From Bacteroidia bacterium (lineage in GTDB: Bacteria > Bacteroidota > Bacteroidia > UKL13-3), in assembly GCA_020049855.1 (NCBI GenBank), contig JAGVLJ010000013.1, positions 62,001-126,000 of the forward strand: DNA of 64,000 nucleotides, given 5' to 3'. The position numbers were made by a program, and so were the translations under genes. Numbering within the stretch: position 1 is the stretch's first letter; every line of letters begins with the position of its first letter. The notes under the pieces were generated by a model. It made no database searches. It was not told where the DNA came from and was given only the letters and a program-made list of their open reading frames with translations. Of the stretch, positions 45,001 through 53,764 are shown in pieces.

Positions 45001-45618
45001 ATCGTTGGATGCAATAACCTTTACATGGTATTTGGCAGCAAACCTCATTAATACCTCATTCACCTGATCCTGCTCTCTCAGTTCGTGCCGTTGCAGTTCG
45101 ATGTAATAATCTTCGCCAAATAAATCGAGCCACCAGTTAAATTCTTTCTCGGCTTCAGCTTCTCCCCTACGCAATATGGTTTGAGGTACCATGGCCCCTA
45201 AACAACAGGTGGTGGCAATTAACCCGGAATGGTATTGTAATACCAACCCTTTATCAATGCGGGGGTATTTGCCATACAACCCATCCATGTATCCCAGCGA
45301 GCAAAGCTTTACCAGGTTCTTGTAGCCTTCAGCATTTTTTGCCAATAGCAACTGATGGTAACGTTTGTCTTTGTCCTCCTTGGTGAATTGTCGTTTGAGC
45401 CGATCGTCTACTATATAAAATTCGCAACCAACAATAGGTTTAATGCCCTGCTTATTAGCCTCGGCTACAAAACTAAAAACACCAAACATATTCCCGTGAT
45501 CGGTAATGGCGCAGGCAGGCATATTATCGGCCTTGGCTTTCTTCAGCATTTTTGATATATCGGAAGCTCCATCGAGCAACGAGTATTGCGTGTGAACGTG
45601 TAAGTGCGAAAATTGCAT
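42037..45618 (-). CDS. dnaE: DNA polymerase III alpha subunit
   Basis: DnaE is the replicative polymerase catalytic subunit. The 1193-residue protein has the N-terminal PHP domain ([15 protein letters not shown]), the polymerase core with [54 protein letters not shown] (catalytic acidic residues in PDIDTDFD), the helix-hairpin-helix region and a C-terminal OB-fold ([43 protein letters not shown]). A Gly/Ser/Asp linker ([11 protein letters not shown]) lies at about residue 960. The length is normal for the phylum, and a TACTTTTG box precedes it at 45654-45647. Confidence 0.97.
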   Translation of the reverse strand: [1193 protein letters not shown]

Positions 45619-45654
45619 CTGATTTTTAACTTGGATGAACAGCTATCAAAAGTA

Positions 45655-46079
45655 CATACTATGTGTGGTGAAAAACGGGGTGTTGAAAGGATGGGGAAAA
45701 ATGGTTACCTAATGATTACTAAGTTAAAATAATAATAAAGTGCCCTTCACTGGCTTCCATGCTTCCCCATTATTGATAAAATGAATACGATTCGCTTCCT
45801 GTCCTTTTGTAAGAAAATAGTTTGGGGAAAGCCGCAATTCAAATCTACTTCAGTAAAGCCTTATTTATCGCAGTGAGTTAATGAAAATCAACACCGGTAG
45901 TACCTTTAAATGCATGGAAGATATGCCCAGCTAACGAATGGCATTTGCACGTATACCTGATATGCAGAATACGTAATGAAGTAGCAACAGCCATTCATTA
46001 ATTATGAGTAACCAACATGAAGTATCCGTTGCAGGCGACCGCACGAAAGAAATTATGACTTTTGTAAAAGATTACCTGA
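45655..46079. other. Intergenic stretch between pfkA and dnaE, no recognised gene
   Basis: No family-like ORF is visible in these roughly 430 bases. Short ORFs occur (ATG 45781, 31 codons; ATG 46004, 43 codons running into the end of pfkA) with no support. GAATGGC at 45936-45942 and GCCATTC at 45990-45996 are complementary but far apart. It may hold decayed sequence. Confidence 0.5.
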
Positions 46080-47048
46080 TTAACTCAGCACCTCGGCCAG
46101 ATGAAGGAAATACTCATTCACCGGTTTCCTTCTGAAAATTGCCTCGTGAAATGGAGTAAGTACCACCTTATTATTTTCAACCCCAACCATTTTATCTCGT
46201 TCTCCGTCAAGCAGGGCATCTACGGCTCCGGTACCCATCATGGATGCATTAATTCTGTCAAAAGCAGTAGGCGATCCTCCTCTTTGTATATGGCCAAGAA
46301 TAGTAACCCGCGACTGCAGGCCTGGATGCAGCTTGAGCATCTTTTTTTGAATTTCAAAAGCCCCACCCTCTTCATCCCCTTCTGCTACCACAATAATGGA
46401 AAATGACCTTTTGCTTTGTTCAAATGCCTTAAACATTTCTCCCAAATCGTGTAGTTTAGTTTCTGTTTCGGGAATGAGCACGGCTTCTGCCCCACCTGCT
46501 ACTGCCGAGCTTAATGCAATAAATCCGGTATCCCTACCCATTACTTCTATAAAAAAAGTACGTCCGTGCGAAACCGCGGTATCCCGTATTTTATCAATGG
46601 CATCAAGAGCTGTATTTACAGCGGTATCAAATCCTATGGTGTAATCGGTACCGTACAAATCATTATCAATAGTGCCGGGCACCCCTATTACAGGTATATT
46701 ATGCTCTTTGGTAAAAATTTCGGCTCCGGTAAAAGTTCCGTTTCCGCCAATGGCTACTATTCCATCAATCGCATTTTTTTTCAGATGTTCATAGGCTTTT
46801 GTCCGTCCTTCAACAGTTTTAAACTCTTCGCTGCGCGAGGTTTTTAAAATAGTGCCTCCCCGTTGAATAATGTTGGCCACACTGGAAAATTCCATCTTCA
46901 CAAATTCTCCGTTTATCATGCCATTATAGCCGTTCAAAATCCCATAAACTTCCAAATTGTAATGCAGTCCAGCCCGCACCACAGCCCGTATGCATGCATT
47001 CATTCCTGGAGCATCTCCACCCGAGGTTAGCACTGCTATTCTTTTCAT
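46080..47048 (-). CDS. pfkA: 6-phosphofructokinase
   Basis: PfkA phosphorylates fructose 6-phosphate, the committed step of glycolysis. The 322-residue protein shows SGGDAPGMNACIRAVVRAG (ATP loop), PGTIDNDLYGTDYTIGFDTA with the catalytic Asp, MGRDTGFIAL and GHIQRGGSPTAFDR. PGTIDND (not PKTIDND) points to ATP rather than pyrophosphate use. One oddity is Asn103 in AIGGNGTFTGA, where E. coli PfkA has Asp103 near the metal-nucleotide. It follows the lipoprotein gene with a 3-base gap, in a unit with a sugar transporter. Confidence 0.93.
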   Translation of the reverse strand: MKRIAVLTSGGDAPGMNACIRAVVRAGLHYNLEVYGILNGYNGMINGEFVKMEFSSVANIIQRGGTILKTSRSEEFKTVEGRTKAYEHLKKNAIDGIVAIGGNGTFTGAEIFTKEHNIPVIGVPGTIDNDLYGTDYTIGFDTAVNTALDAIDKIRDTAVSHGRTFFIEVMGRDTGFIALSSAVAGGAEAVLIPETETKLHDLGEMFKAFEQSKRSFSIIVVAEGDEEGGAFEIQKKMLKLHPGLQSRVTILGHIQRGGSPTAFDRINASMMGTGAVDALLDGERDKMVGVENNKVVLTPFHEAIFRRKPVNEYFLHLAEVLS

Positions 47049-47051
47049 TTA

Positions 47052-47870
47052 TTATTCCTGTTTTTTGTAAACAAATCGGATAAACTGATTATCGGCTCCT
47101 GGTGTTGTATCATCAATCTGTGTAATTTTTATAATCCCAAATGCCCCGTTTCGCAACCAAACCACCAATATATCGCCAACTGCCATATCCCGAATTTGTG
47201 TAGTGGGTGTGTAAAACGGATTGTTCCAGGTATTAATCAACTCTTTTGATGTGGCATTATCAAAATCAACTAATGAGGTTCTGATAAATTCAGTATACGA
47301 AGAGGTAACTGGCGACCGCCATCCTTTTTCAAAACTAACGGCAGTTGAAGTGGTGGTATTTATCAAATCGTAATTTAATGAATCGGCTAATTGTCTGGAT
47401 GCGTTGTTTACCAAATCCCATTGTGCATTTTTAGAAGTGGCATTTACGTTGTATACAACACCATTATGTTGGATTCCCAAATCAAGCGGATTTTCAATAA
47501 CCGAAATAACAAATGACGCTGATGCCTGTCTTCCGTTTACATCGGTTACCACAAAAAAGAGACGAATGGTAGCTGGTAAAACTGTCACTTCAGGAACGGT
47601 GTACACAAATGGCCACGTAAAAGTGTTTCCCGTAAGCATCAAAACAGTATCCGAAACCTCAGCCGAACCATTTAACGAACGCAAAACCCGGATACTGAAA
47701 AGACCTGCATTCGCTTCGGTTTTTACATTTATATATACATTCCCACCCCTGAAGGTGGAAGCAGCAGCCGCTCCGTTGAAAGTAACCAAAGGTTCATGCG
47801 GAGTTAGTTCAACCTGTTTAGTACACCCAACCATACTCAGCAGAAAAATAATCCCAGACAAGTACCTCAT
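47052..47870 (-). CDS. Lipoprotein of unknown function in the sugar transporter-pfkA operon
   Basis: From ATG 47870, which overlaps the stop of the transporter gene (TAATG), the product is 272 residues with a clear lipoprotein signal (LSGIIFLLSMVGC). The ORF track start is 32 codons upstream, inside the transporter gene, and would bury the signal. The first half reads as an immunoglobulin-like fold (TFRGGNVYINVKTEANAGLFSIRVLRSLNG ... FVYTVPEVTVLPATIRLFFVVTDVNGRQASASFVISV). The second half (residues about 140-270) has no family I recognise. Its position between a hexose transporter and PfkA hints at surface sugar binding, but this is inference. Confidence 0.72.
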   Translation of the reverse strand: MRYLSGIIFLLSMVGCTKQVELTPHEPLVTFNGAAAASTFRGGNVYINVKTEANAGLFSIRVLRSLNGSAEVSDTVLMLTGNTFTWPFVYTVPEVTVLPATIRLFFVVTDVNGRQASASFVISVIENPLDLGIQHNGVVYNVNATSKNAQWDLVNNASRQLADSLNYDLINTTTSTAVSFEKGWRSPVTSSYTEFIRTSLVDFDNATSKELINTWNNPFYTPTTQIRDMAVGDILVVWLRNGAFGIIKITQIDDTTPGADNQFIRFVYKKQE

Positions 47871-49282
47871 TAATGTGCTCCTCCTTTTGATTCTATGCTC
47901 ATAATTCCCTGTTTTCTTAAAATGCCTTTTACACGGTATCCGTAAAACGCCAGGTAAGCAAAACAAAGTATGGTAATAATATACGAAGAATGAATATCGG
48001 TGGCATCGGCCAGTAACCCCTGCAATGGCGGGATGATGGCTCCTCCCAAAATCATCATTATTAAAAATGCCGAACCTTGCGAGGCATATTTACCCAGACC
48101 CATTAAGGCTACACTAAAAATACAGGGCCATAATACCGAGCAGGCCAACCCTCCGCTTATAAATGCAAAAAGAGCTGTTTCTCCTGTGGTTAATAAACCT
48201 ACCCCCATTGCTGCCAAACCTAATACTGAAAATGCCACAAGTGCCTTTTCCTGATTATCTTCTGCTAAAAACATAGTTGCTATCATGAGCACAATACAAA
48301 TTGAATAGGGCAGTAATTTCTCGGCATCAGAACCATGCAGGTAATTTACATACAATACCACAGCAAAAGCAATAAACGGAACAACCACCAAAGCCACTAT
48401 TTTTGAAATCCCTCTCAGGTTGAACACACTCATAGCACCTGTCCATCTTCCAATCATTAAGCTTCCCCAATAAAGAGAGATAAATGGTGAAATACTTTTT
48501 TCATCATATCCGCCAAATTGGGGTAAGCGGAGCAAAGCCCCCATATTACTTTGAATGGTTACTTCTACGCCTACATAAATAAAAATGGCAATCATACCCA
48601 AGGTAAGCTGAGGGAATTTTAAGGCTCCTGCCCCGGGTTCAATCGGTTCAGTGTTTTGTACAAAAGGTAATTTGGAAAGTGTGAAAAAAACAGCCATTAT
48701 TATAAAAACGGATGCTACAATAAGGTATAATTCTTTAATTGCACCAATAGAAGTATCTCCCGGATTTGGATTGGTAATAGACCCGAATAAAAAATAACTA
48801 ACCAAAATAGGTCCTAAAGTAGTTCCAAGTGAATTCACTCCACCGGCCAAATTTAACCGTTGAGCACCGGTTTCAGGCGTTCCCAAGGCAATTACATAAG
48901 GTTGCGATGCTGTTTGTTGCAGTGAAAAACCAAGTGCAACTAAAAAAAACGAGCACAGAATAAAATAAAATGAACCCGAATTAATAGCGGGAATAATGGA
49001 AAATGCTCCTGAAGCTGAAATTAACAGCCCGTATACAATACCTTTTTTATACCCGATTTTATTTAACAAATCAACTCCTGCAAAACGGTAGAATAAAAAC
49101 AACACAAGCGAACCAATAAAATAACCTCCGTAAAAAGTAAGATCCACCAGTTGAGATTGAAATTGCGAAAGGTGAAAATGCACTTTACAAAATGGAATAA
49201 ATATTCCGTTTGATGCTGCAATAAACCCCCAAAAGAAAAAAATGGTGATTAAGGTATAAAGTGCCGACTGATTTTTATTCAT
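47870..49282 (-). CDS. FHS-family sugar permease (glucose/galactose or fucose type)
   Basis: The 470-residue MFS protein belongs to the fucose:H+ symporter (FHS) family. The N-terminus ALYTLITIFFFWGFIAASNGIFIPFCKVHFHLSQFQSQLVDLTFYGGYFIGSL, with F-W-G and Q residues in the first helices, is characteristic, and there are 12 hydrophobic helices. The best start is ATG 49282; the ORF track extension upstream runs into the terminator hairpin of the DUF3276 gene. Grouping with pfkA suggests hexose uptake feeding glycolysis. The stop overlaps the ATG of the lipoprotein gene. Confidence 0.88.
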   Translation of the reverse strand: MNKNQSALYTLITIFFFWGFIAASNGIFIPFCKVHFHLSQFQSQLVDLTFYGGYFIGSLVLFLFYRFAGVDLLNKIGYKKGIVYGLLISASGAFSIIPAINSGSFYFILCSFFLVALGFSLQQTASQPYVIALGTPETGAQRLNLAGGVNSLGTTLGPILVSYFLFGSITNPNPGDTSIGAIKELYLIVASVFIIMAVFFTLSKLPFVQNTEPIEPGAGALKFPQLTLGMIAIFIYVGVEVTIQSNMGALLRLPQFGGYDEKSISPFISLYWGSLMIGRWTGAMSVFNLRGISKIVALVVVPFIAFAVVLYVNYLHGSDAEKLLPYSICIVLMIATMFLAEDNQEKALVAFSVLGLAAMGVGLLTTGETALFAFISGGLACSVLWPCIFSVALMGLGKYASQGSAFLIMMILGGAIIPPLQGLLADATDIHSSYIITILCFAYLAFYGYRVKGILRKQGIMSIESKGGAH

Positions 49283-49297
49283 ATAACTTGGTTCAAT

Positions 49298-49331
49298 AAT
49301 AAAAAAGCCGGCTGTATCGGTCAACCGGCTT
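49298..49331 (-). terminator. Intrinsic terminator after the DUF3276 gene
   Basis: AAGCCGG (49305-49311) and CCGGCTT (49325-49331) form a stem around a 13-base loop, followed on the minus strand by TTTTTTATT. It ends the DUF3276 gene and separates it from the sugar permease operon. Confidence 0.85.
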
Positions 49332-49355
49332 CCAATAATTTATTTTAATTATAAA

Positions 49356-49685
49356 TCAAATTTCGTCATCGCCAGCCGAAGACTGTGAAGCACCGTTGGC
49401 ATTACGTCTGCTGAACTCCTCAAAATCATATTCAGGTAGCAAATCGCTCTTCACATGATTTACAGTTTCATTCAATGCCTCAATAAACTTGTTGAAATCT
49501 TCCTTATACAGGAAAATCTTGTGCTTTACATAGGATCCATCTTCCAGCTTCTTGGTGCTTTCGGTGATGGTAATAAAATAATCATTGCCTTTGGTCGACT
49601 TCACATCAAAAAAATACGTGCGTTTCCCTGCCCTGATTTTTTTAGAGTAGATCTCTTGCCTCTGGTTCTTGTTAAAATCCTCCAT
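49356..49685 (-). CDS. DUF3276 (PUR-alpha-like) nucleic-acid-binding protein
   Basis: The 109-residue protein matches DUF3276, a Bacteroidota family with a PUR-like fold that binds single-stranded DNA or RNA. IYSKKIRAGKRTYFFDVKSTKGNDYFITITESTK and HKIFLYKEDFNKFIEAL are the conserved blocks, forming a PUR repeat. The C-terminal tail is acidic to polar and probably disordered. It has its own terminator, so it is a single-gene unit. The cellular role is not settled. Confidence 0.9.
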   Translation of the reverse strand: MEDFNKNQRQEIYSKKIRAGKRTYFFDVKSTKGNDYFITITESTKKLEDGSYVKHKIFLYKEDFNKFIEALNETVNHVKSDLLPEYDFEEFSRRNANGASQSSAGDDEI

Positions 49686-49787
49686 CGTTTCTAAAATTTT
49701 TTACAACTTCACTGTTGGTTTGTTTTTACATTTGTAAAGATAGAATAAGATTGAGGTTATTTCCAAACATTTGTGTTATTCATACCT

Positions 49788-51587
49788 TTAAGACTTACGC
49801 CCTTCTTCCTTCAATTGCTTTTGATAAAGGGCTGCATATGCTCCTTTTCCTGCCATAAGTTCAGCATGTGTACCTCTTTCCACAATAGCCCCATCTTCCA
49901 TCATAAGTATTTGGTCAGCTCCTTGTACGGCCGATACTCTATGGCTGATAATCAATACTGTACGTCCATTAAAAACGGTCTTAAAGTTCGACAAAATTTG
50001 TGATTCGGTAACAGTATCTATGGCCGATAGGCAATCATCAAGTATTAGAATTTCGGGGTCGCGCACCAAGGCTCGGGCTAACGAAATACGTTGCTTTTGA
50101 CCACCCGAAAGGGAAATACCCCGCTCACCAATTTCGGTTTGATACCCCTTCGTAAAATCTTCAATGGTGGTATGCACCGCTGCCATGCGGGCTGCCTCTT
50201 TTACTTTCAAATCAATATCGGGTATTTTTTCATGGCTTAACCCAAAGGCAATATTATTAAAAATAGTATCCGAAAACAGAAATACATCCTGCGGTACAAA
50301 GGCAATATGCTGGCGATACGAGTACAGACTGAAAGCATCAATATTTTCTCCATCAATCAGAATGGCTCCGCTACTCACCCCATACAGGCGGGTGAGTAAT
50401 GATGCAACAGTACTTTTTCCGCTTCCGGTAGGCCCTATAATTGCCAGCGTTTGTCCTTTTTTCAATGTAAAATCAAGGCCATTTGCCACCAATCGGCCGT
50501 TTTTTGAGTACGAAAATTTTACATCTTTAAAGGCAATCTCTCTACGAAATTCAAATGTTTTGGCTCCTCCAGCATCTGCACTTTCCTTTTCCTGAAGAAA
50601 CTCATTAATTCTTCGTTGCGAAGCCGATGCCCGCTGCACAATTGACGTAACCCATCCCAACGCAGTAAATGGCCAGGTGAGCATATTTACATAAATAATA
50701 AACTCGGCAATATTTCCCATTGAAATACTTCCCTTAATCACTGCCATTCCTCCTGCATAAACGGTAATAAGTGTACTCAATCCGATGAGCAGCATCATTA
50801 ACGGAAAAAAAAGTGAATCAACCTTTGCCAGCAACATGTTTCGTTGCTTATATTTTTCGCTTTCACCGTCAAAATCCCTGAGCATAACGTGCTCTGCTCC
50901 GTATGCCTTTATTACCCGTATACCCGAAAAACTCTCCTGTACAAACGTAGTAAGAGAGGATAACTGCGATTGAATGGAATCGCTCCTTTTATTGATAATG
51001 CTGTTTACATAATAGATTGAAACCGATAAAAAAGGTAACGGAATAAGTACATAAAAGGTAAAAACAGCATTCACAGAAAGCATCATCCAGATGATTAAAA
51101 TGGCCGTAGTAATCAGATTCATGGAATACATGATGGCAGGACCCGAGTACATGCGCACCCGGCTCACATCTTCACTTATCCGAGCCATCAAGTCTCCGGT
51201 ATTGTTTCTACGGTAAAATGCAAGAGGAAGTTCCTGATATTTGGTAAAAATTTCATTCTTCAAATCGAATTCAATATGCCGCGACATAACCACCAGAGTT
51301 TGCCGCATGAAATACATAAACACCCCTTTAATTAAATTGAACCCAAGAATTATGATGGCAAAAAAGAACAATACTCCGATAAAAATATCATACATATCCT
51401 CCTGAATCGTGAATCCGTTGAGGCATTTATACAGCACCATGTTATCCTGCACCATATCAAAAGCTACCCTCACGGCCTGAGCCGGAAAAATACCAAATAG
51501 GTTGGAAAGGGTAACAAATAAAAATCCCCACCACAGATAAGCCTGATACTTACGGAAATATTTAGTTAAATGCCTTAGTGGTTTCAA
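49788..51587 (-). CDS. MsbA-like ABC exporter (fused permease and ATPase)
   Basis: The 599-residue half-transporter has six membrane helices in the first 320 residues (ABC transmembrane type 1 domain, ELPLAFYRRNNTGDLMARISEDVSRVR) and a C-terminal ATPase with Walker A GPTGSGKS, signature LSGGQKQRISLARAL, Walker B ILILDDCLSAIDT and the ISHRVSAVQGADQI switch. Two copies would form an exporter. MsbA-like proteins flip lipid A or export lipids and drugs; the substrate cannot be told. Its start codon is divergent from the dehydrogenase gene, 68 bases away. Confidence 0.93.
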   Translation of the reverse strand: MKPLRHLTKYFRKYQAYLWWGFLFVTLSNLFGIFPAQAVRVAFDMVQDNMVLYKCLNGFTIQEDMYDIFIGVLFFFAIIILGFNLIKGVFMYFMRQTLVVMSRHIEFDLKNEIFTKYQELPLAFYRRNNTGDLMARISEDVSRVRMYSGPAIMYSMNLITTAILIIWMMLSVNAVFTFYVLIPLPFLSVSIYYVNSIINKRSDSIQSQLSSLTTFVQESFSGIRVIKAYGAEHVMLRDFDGESEKYKQRNMLLAKVDSLFFPLMMLLIGLSTLITVYAGGMAVIKGSISMGNIAEFIIYVNMLTWPFTALGWVTSIVQRASASQRRINEFLQEKESADAGGAKTFEFRREIAFKDVKFSYSKNGRLVANGLDFTLKKGQTLAIIGPTGSGKSTVASLLTRLYGVSSGAILIDGENIDAFSLYSYRQHIAFVPQDVFLFSDTIFNNIAFGLSHEKIPDIDLKVKEAARMAAVHTTIEDFTKGYQTEIGERGISLSGGQKQRISLARALVRDPEILILDDCLSAIDTVTESQILSNFKTVFNGRTVLIISHRVSAVQGADQILMMEDGAIVERGTHAELMAGKGAYAALYQKQLKEEGRKS

Positions 51588-51655
51588 ATGATTTTAAGCT
51601 ATGTAGAAATAAAAATAAGCCTTACTTTTGCCGCAAATTTAGCCCAATTAATAGA

Positions 51656-52756
51656 ATGTCTGAATTAAAAGAAGCCATGGAGTTGAAAGATGTGAAGTTC
51701 TTCGACCAACTAAATACCTATGATCACGAAAATCTTGTTTTCTGTCAGGATAAGCATACCGGCCTTCGTGCCATCATAGCTATTCACAATACAGTTTTAG
51801 GTCCAGGATTGGGTGGAACCAGAATGTGGGCCTATAAAAATGATGTGGAAGCTATTACCGATGTGTTACGCCTATCAAGAGGAATGACCTACAAAGCAGC
51901 CATTTCAGGACTTAACCTGGGTGGAGCCAAAGCAGTAATTATTGGGGACGCAGCTACGCAAAAAAGCGAAGCCCTCATGCGCAAATTCGGTCGCTTTGTA
52001 GAAAACATGAACGGAAAATATATTACTGCCGAAGATGTGGGAACAACCACCCTTGATATGGAATATATAAACATGGAAACCAGCCATGTTGTGGGATTAC
52101 CTGAAAGCATGGGAGGAGGTGGAGATCCTTCGCCCGTAACTGCTTACGGTGTGTACATGGGGATCAAAGCTTCGGCCAAACAGGTTTGGGGTTCCGATAA
52201 CTTAAGCGGTAAAAAAATAGCCGTTCAGGGCGTGGGTAAAGTAGGCGGGCATCTGCTTGAGTACCTTCATAAGGAAGGAGCCAAACTGGTGATTACCGAT
52301 ATGAATCAGGGCGCATTAAAGCATTACTCCGATAAATTAAGTGCAACTGTGGTGGAAATGGATGAAATCTATGATCAGGTTGTAGATATTTATGCTCCAT
52401 GTGCACTTGGCGCAAGCGTCAATACCGATACCATTAACCGATTGAAATGTGTAATAATTGCTGGTGCGGCTAACAACCAGTTAGCTGACGAAAAAGTGCA
52501 CGGCCAACTCCTGTTAGACAAAGGTATTGTTTATGCCCCCGATTTCCTAATCAATGCCGGTGGATTGATTAACGTGTACAGCGAGCATATCGGATATAAC
52601 CGCGACCGCGCCTATGGGCAGGCAGAAAAAATTTACGACCTTACCTTAAGTATTTTCAAAAAGGCATACGAAGACAAAATACCAACTCAGGAAGCTGCAA
52701 TTAAACTTGCCGAGAAACGTATTAACGATATCTTAAAAGTTCACTCTACATTCTAA
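51656..52756 (+). CDS. Glu/Leu/Phe/Val dehydrogenase (leucine-type)
   Basis: The 366-residue enzyme oxidatively deaminates an amino acid to a 2-oxo acid with NAD. The start at ATG 51656 (MSELKEAMELKDVKFFDQL) is preferred, since the ORF track start lies inside the divergent ABC gene. Conserved motifs are GPGLGGTRMW, the catalytic lysine in MTYKAAISGLNLGGAKAVI, and the NAD fold VQGVGKVGGHLLEYL. The GGGGDPSPVTAYGVYMGIKA stretch and the length fit leucine/valine/phenylalanine dehydrogenases rather than hexameric glutamate dehydrogenase. A TACTTTTG box is at 51623-51630, and a terminator follows at 52762. Confidence 0.9.
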   Translation: MSELKEAMELKDVKFFDQLNTYDHENLVFCQDKHTGLRAIIAIHNTVLGPGLGGTRMWAYKNDVEAITDVLRLSRGMTYKAAISGLNLGGAKAVIIGDAATQKSEALMRKFGRFVENMNGKYITAEDVGTTTLDMEYINMETSHVVGLPESMGGGGDPSPVTAYGVYMGIKASAKQVWGSDNLSGKKIAVQGVGKVGGHLLEYLHKEGAKLVITDMNQGALKHYSDKLSATVVEMDEIYDQVVDIYAPCALGASVNTDTINRLKCVIIAGAANNQLADEKVHGQLLLDKGIVYAPDFLINAGGLINVYSEHIGYNRDRAYGQAEKIYDLTLSIFKKAYEDKIPTQEAAIKLAEKRINDILKVHSTF

Positions 52757-52761
52757 AATAC

Positions 52762-52806
52762 ATCAGTCAATCCGGAATTAACAGAACCGGATGTCTGATT
52801 TTTTTG
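52762..52806 (+). terminator. Intrinsic terminator after the amino-acid dehydrogenase gene
   Basis: ATCAG-TCA-ATCCGG pairs with CCGGAT-GT-CTGAT (52762-52775 and 52787-52799), followed by a run of T. The stem has a small internal bulge. Confidence 0.85.
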
Positions 52807-52822
52807 TTCTTTAAAATCATAT

Positions 52823-53764
52823 ATGCTCAATCGCAGGCTCGTTCGTATCAAAGTATTTCAAACGCTTTATTCCTTTACTCAGGATGAGCAGGCTAATCGT
52901 ACCTTTTACGAAAAACAATTACTTAAATCCCTCTCAGGGATTTTTGATGCTTACTATTTTGTATTGGCATTTCCTTCGTGTCTCAAACACGTAACCGGGC
53001 TGGAACTGGAAACCGAACTAGCTAAGCATTTCCCGTCTCAGGAAGAAATAAAACTACACCAATCCATTCTTAACAATCCATTTATTAGCCTGCTCGAAAA
53101 AAACAAAACATGGCAGGAACGAAACAAAAAATGTCCGTACAAATGGGAAAACTATATAGACATCATCCGTAATCTGCTTATTGAAGTAAAAAAGGATGAC
53201 CACTTTAAAACATATGCCAAAAATTCTGAAAAAAAACCTGCTGAGGAACGTAAAATTATTCAATACCTGCTGAACGAACTGGCTGATAAAAATGAATTGT
53301 TCAATTTTCAGTTAGAAGAAACACACCTCAACTGGCAAGACGATAAAGGAGTGGTGATGAATGCGGTAAATAAAAGTTTGAGGCTTGTAAAAGACGAAAC
53401 AAGCAATTTTCTATGTATTCCAGACTCCGAAACCAGCGAACTGGAGGAAATGGCACGAGATCTTTATAATAAAGTGCTGCGTCACGAAAAAGAACTTAGC
53501 AGCCTTATTGAGGAAAAAACAAAAAACTGGGATGTAGAACGCATTGCCGTTACCGATACTATTTTGTTAAAAATGGCTATTTGCGAAATTTTGTATTTCC
53601 CGTCTATTCCAATAAAAGTTACTATCAACGAATACCTTGAGATAGCCAAATTATACAGCACCCCAAATAGCAAAAATTTTATCAATGGCATTCTAGATGC
53701 TATCCAAAAAGAATTGAAAGCCACAAACAAAGTGGTAAAAGAAGGCAGGGGTTTAATTGAATAA
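52823..53764 (+). CDS. nusB: Transcription antitermination protein NusB (long form)
   Basis: NusB binds boxA RNA with NusE/S10 and supports antitermination of rRNA operons. The 313-residue protein is about twice the usual bacterial length, as is normal in Bacteroidota. It opens with LNRRLVRIKVFQTLYSF, and the C-terminal NusB core carries WDVERIAVTDTILLKMAICEILYFPSIPIKVTINEYLEIAKLYSTPNSKNFINGILDAI. It is first in a five-gene run (nusB, DUF1573, yajC, coaE, ompA-like); the stop overlaps the extended ORF of the next gene. Confidence 0.94.
   Translation: MLNRRLVRIKVFQTLYSFTQDEQANRTFYEKQLLKSLSGIFDAYYFVLAFPSCLKHVTGLELETELAKHFPSQEEIKLHQSILNNPFISLLEKNKTWQERNKKCPYKWENYIDIIRNLLIEVKKDDHFKTYAKNSEKKPAEERKIIQYLLNELADKNELFNFQLEETHLNWQDDKGVVMNAVNKSLRLVKDETSNFLCIPDSETSELEEMARDLYNKVLRHEKELSSLIEEKTKNWDVERIAVTDTILLKMAICEILYFPSIPIKVTINEYLEIAKLYSTPNSKNFINGILDAIQKELKATNKVVKEGRGLIE

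Noticed and set aside
46004-46135. 43-codon ORF (MSNQHEVSVAGDRTKEIMTF) overlapping the end of pfkA in antisense
   Set aside because: It has no recognisable family, and half of it is antisense to pfkA. It could be a gene remnant but cannot be supported.
51578-51655. Upstream extension of the amino-acid dehydrogenase
   Set aside because: It overlaps the start of the divergent ABC gene and a -7 promoter box, and family members start at MSELKEAM.
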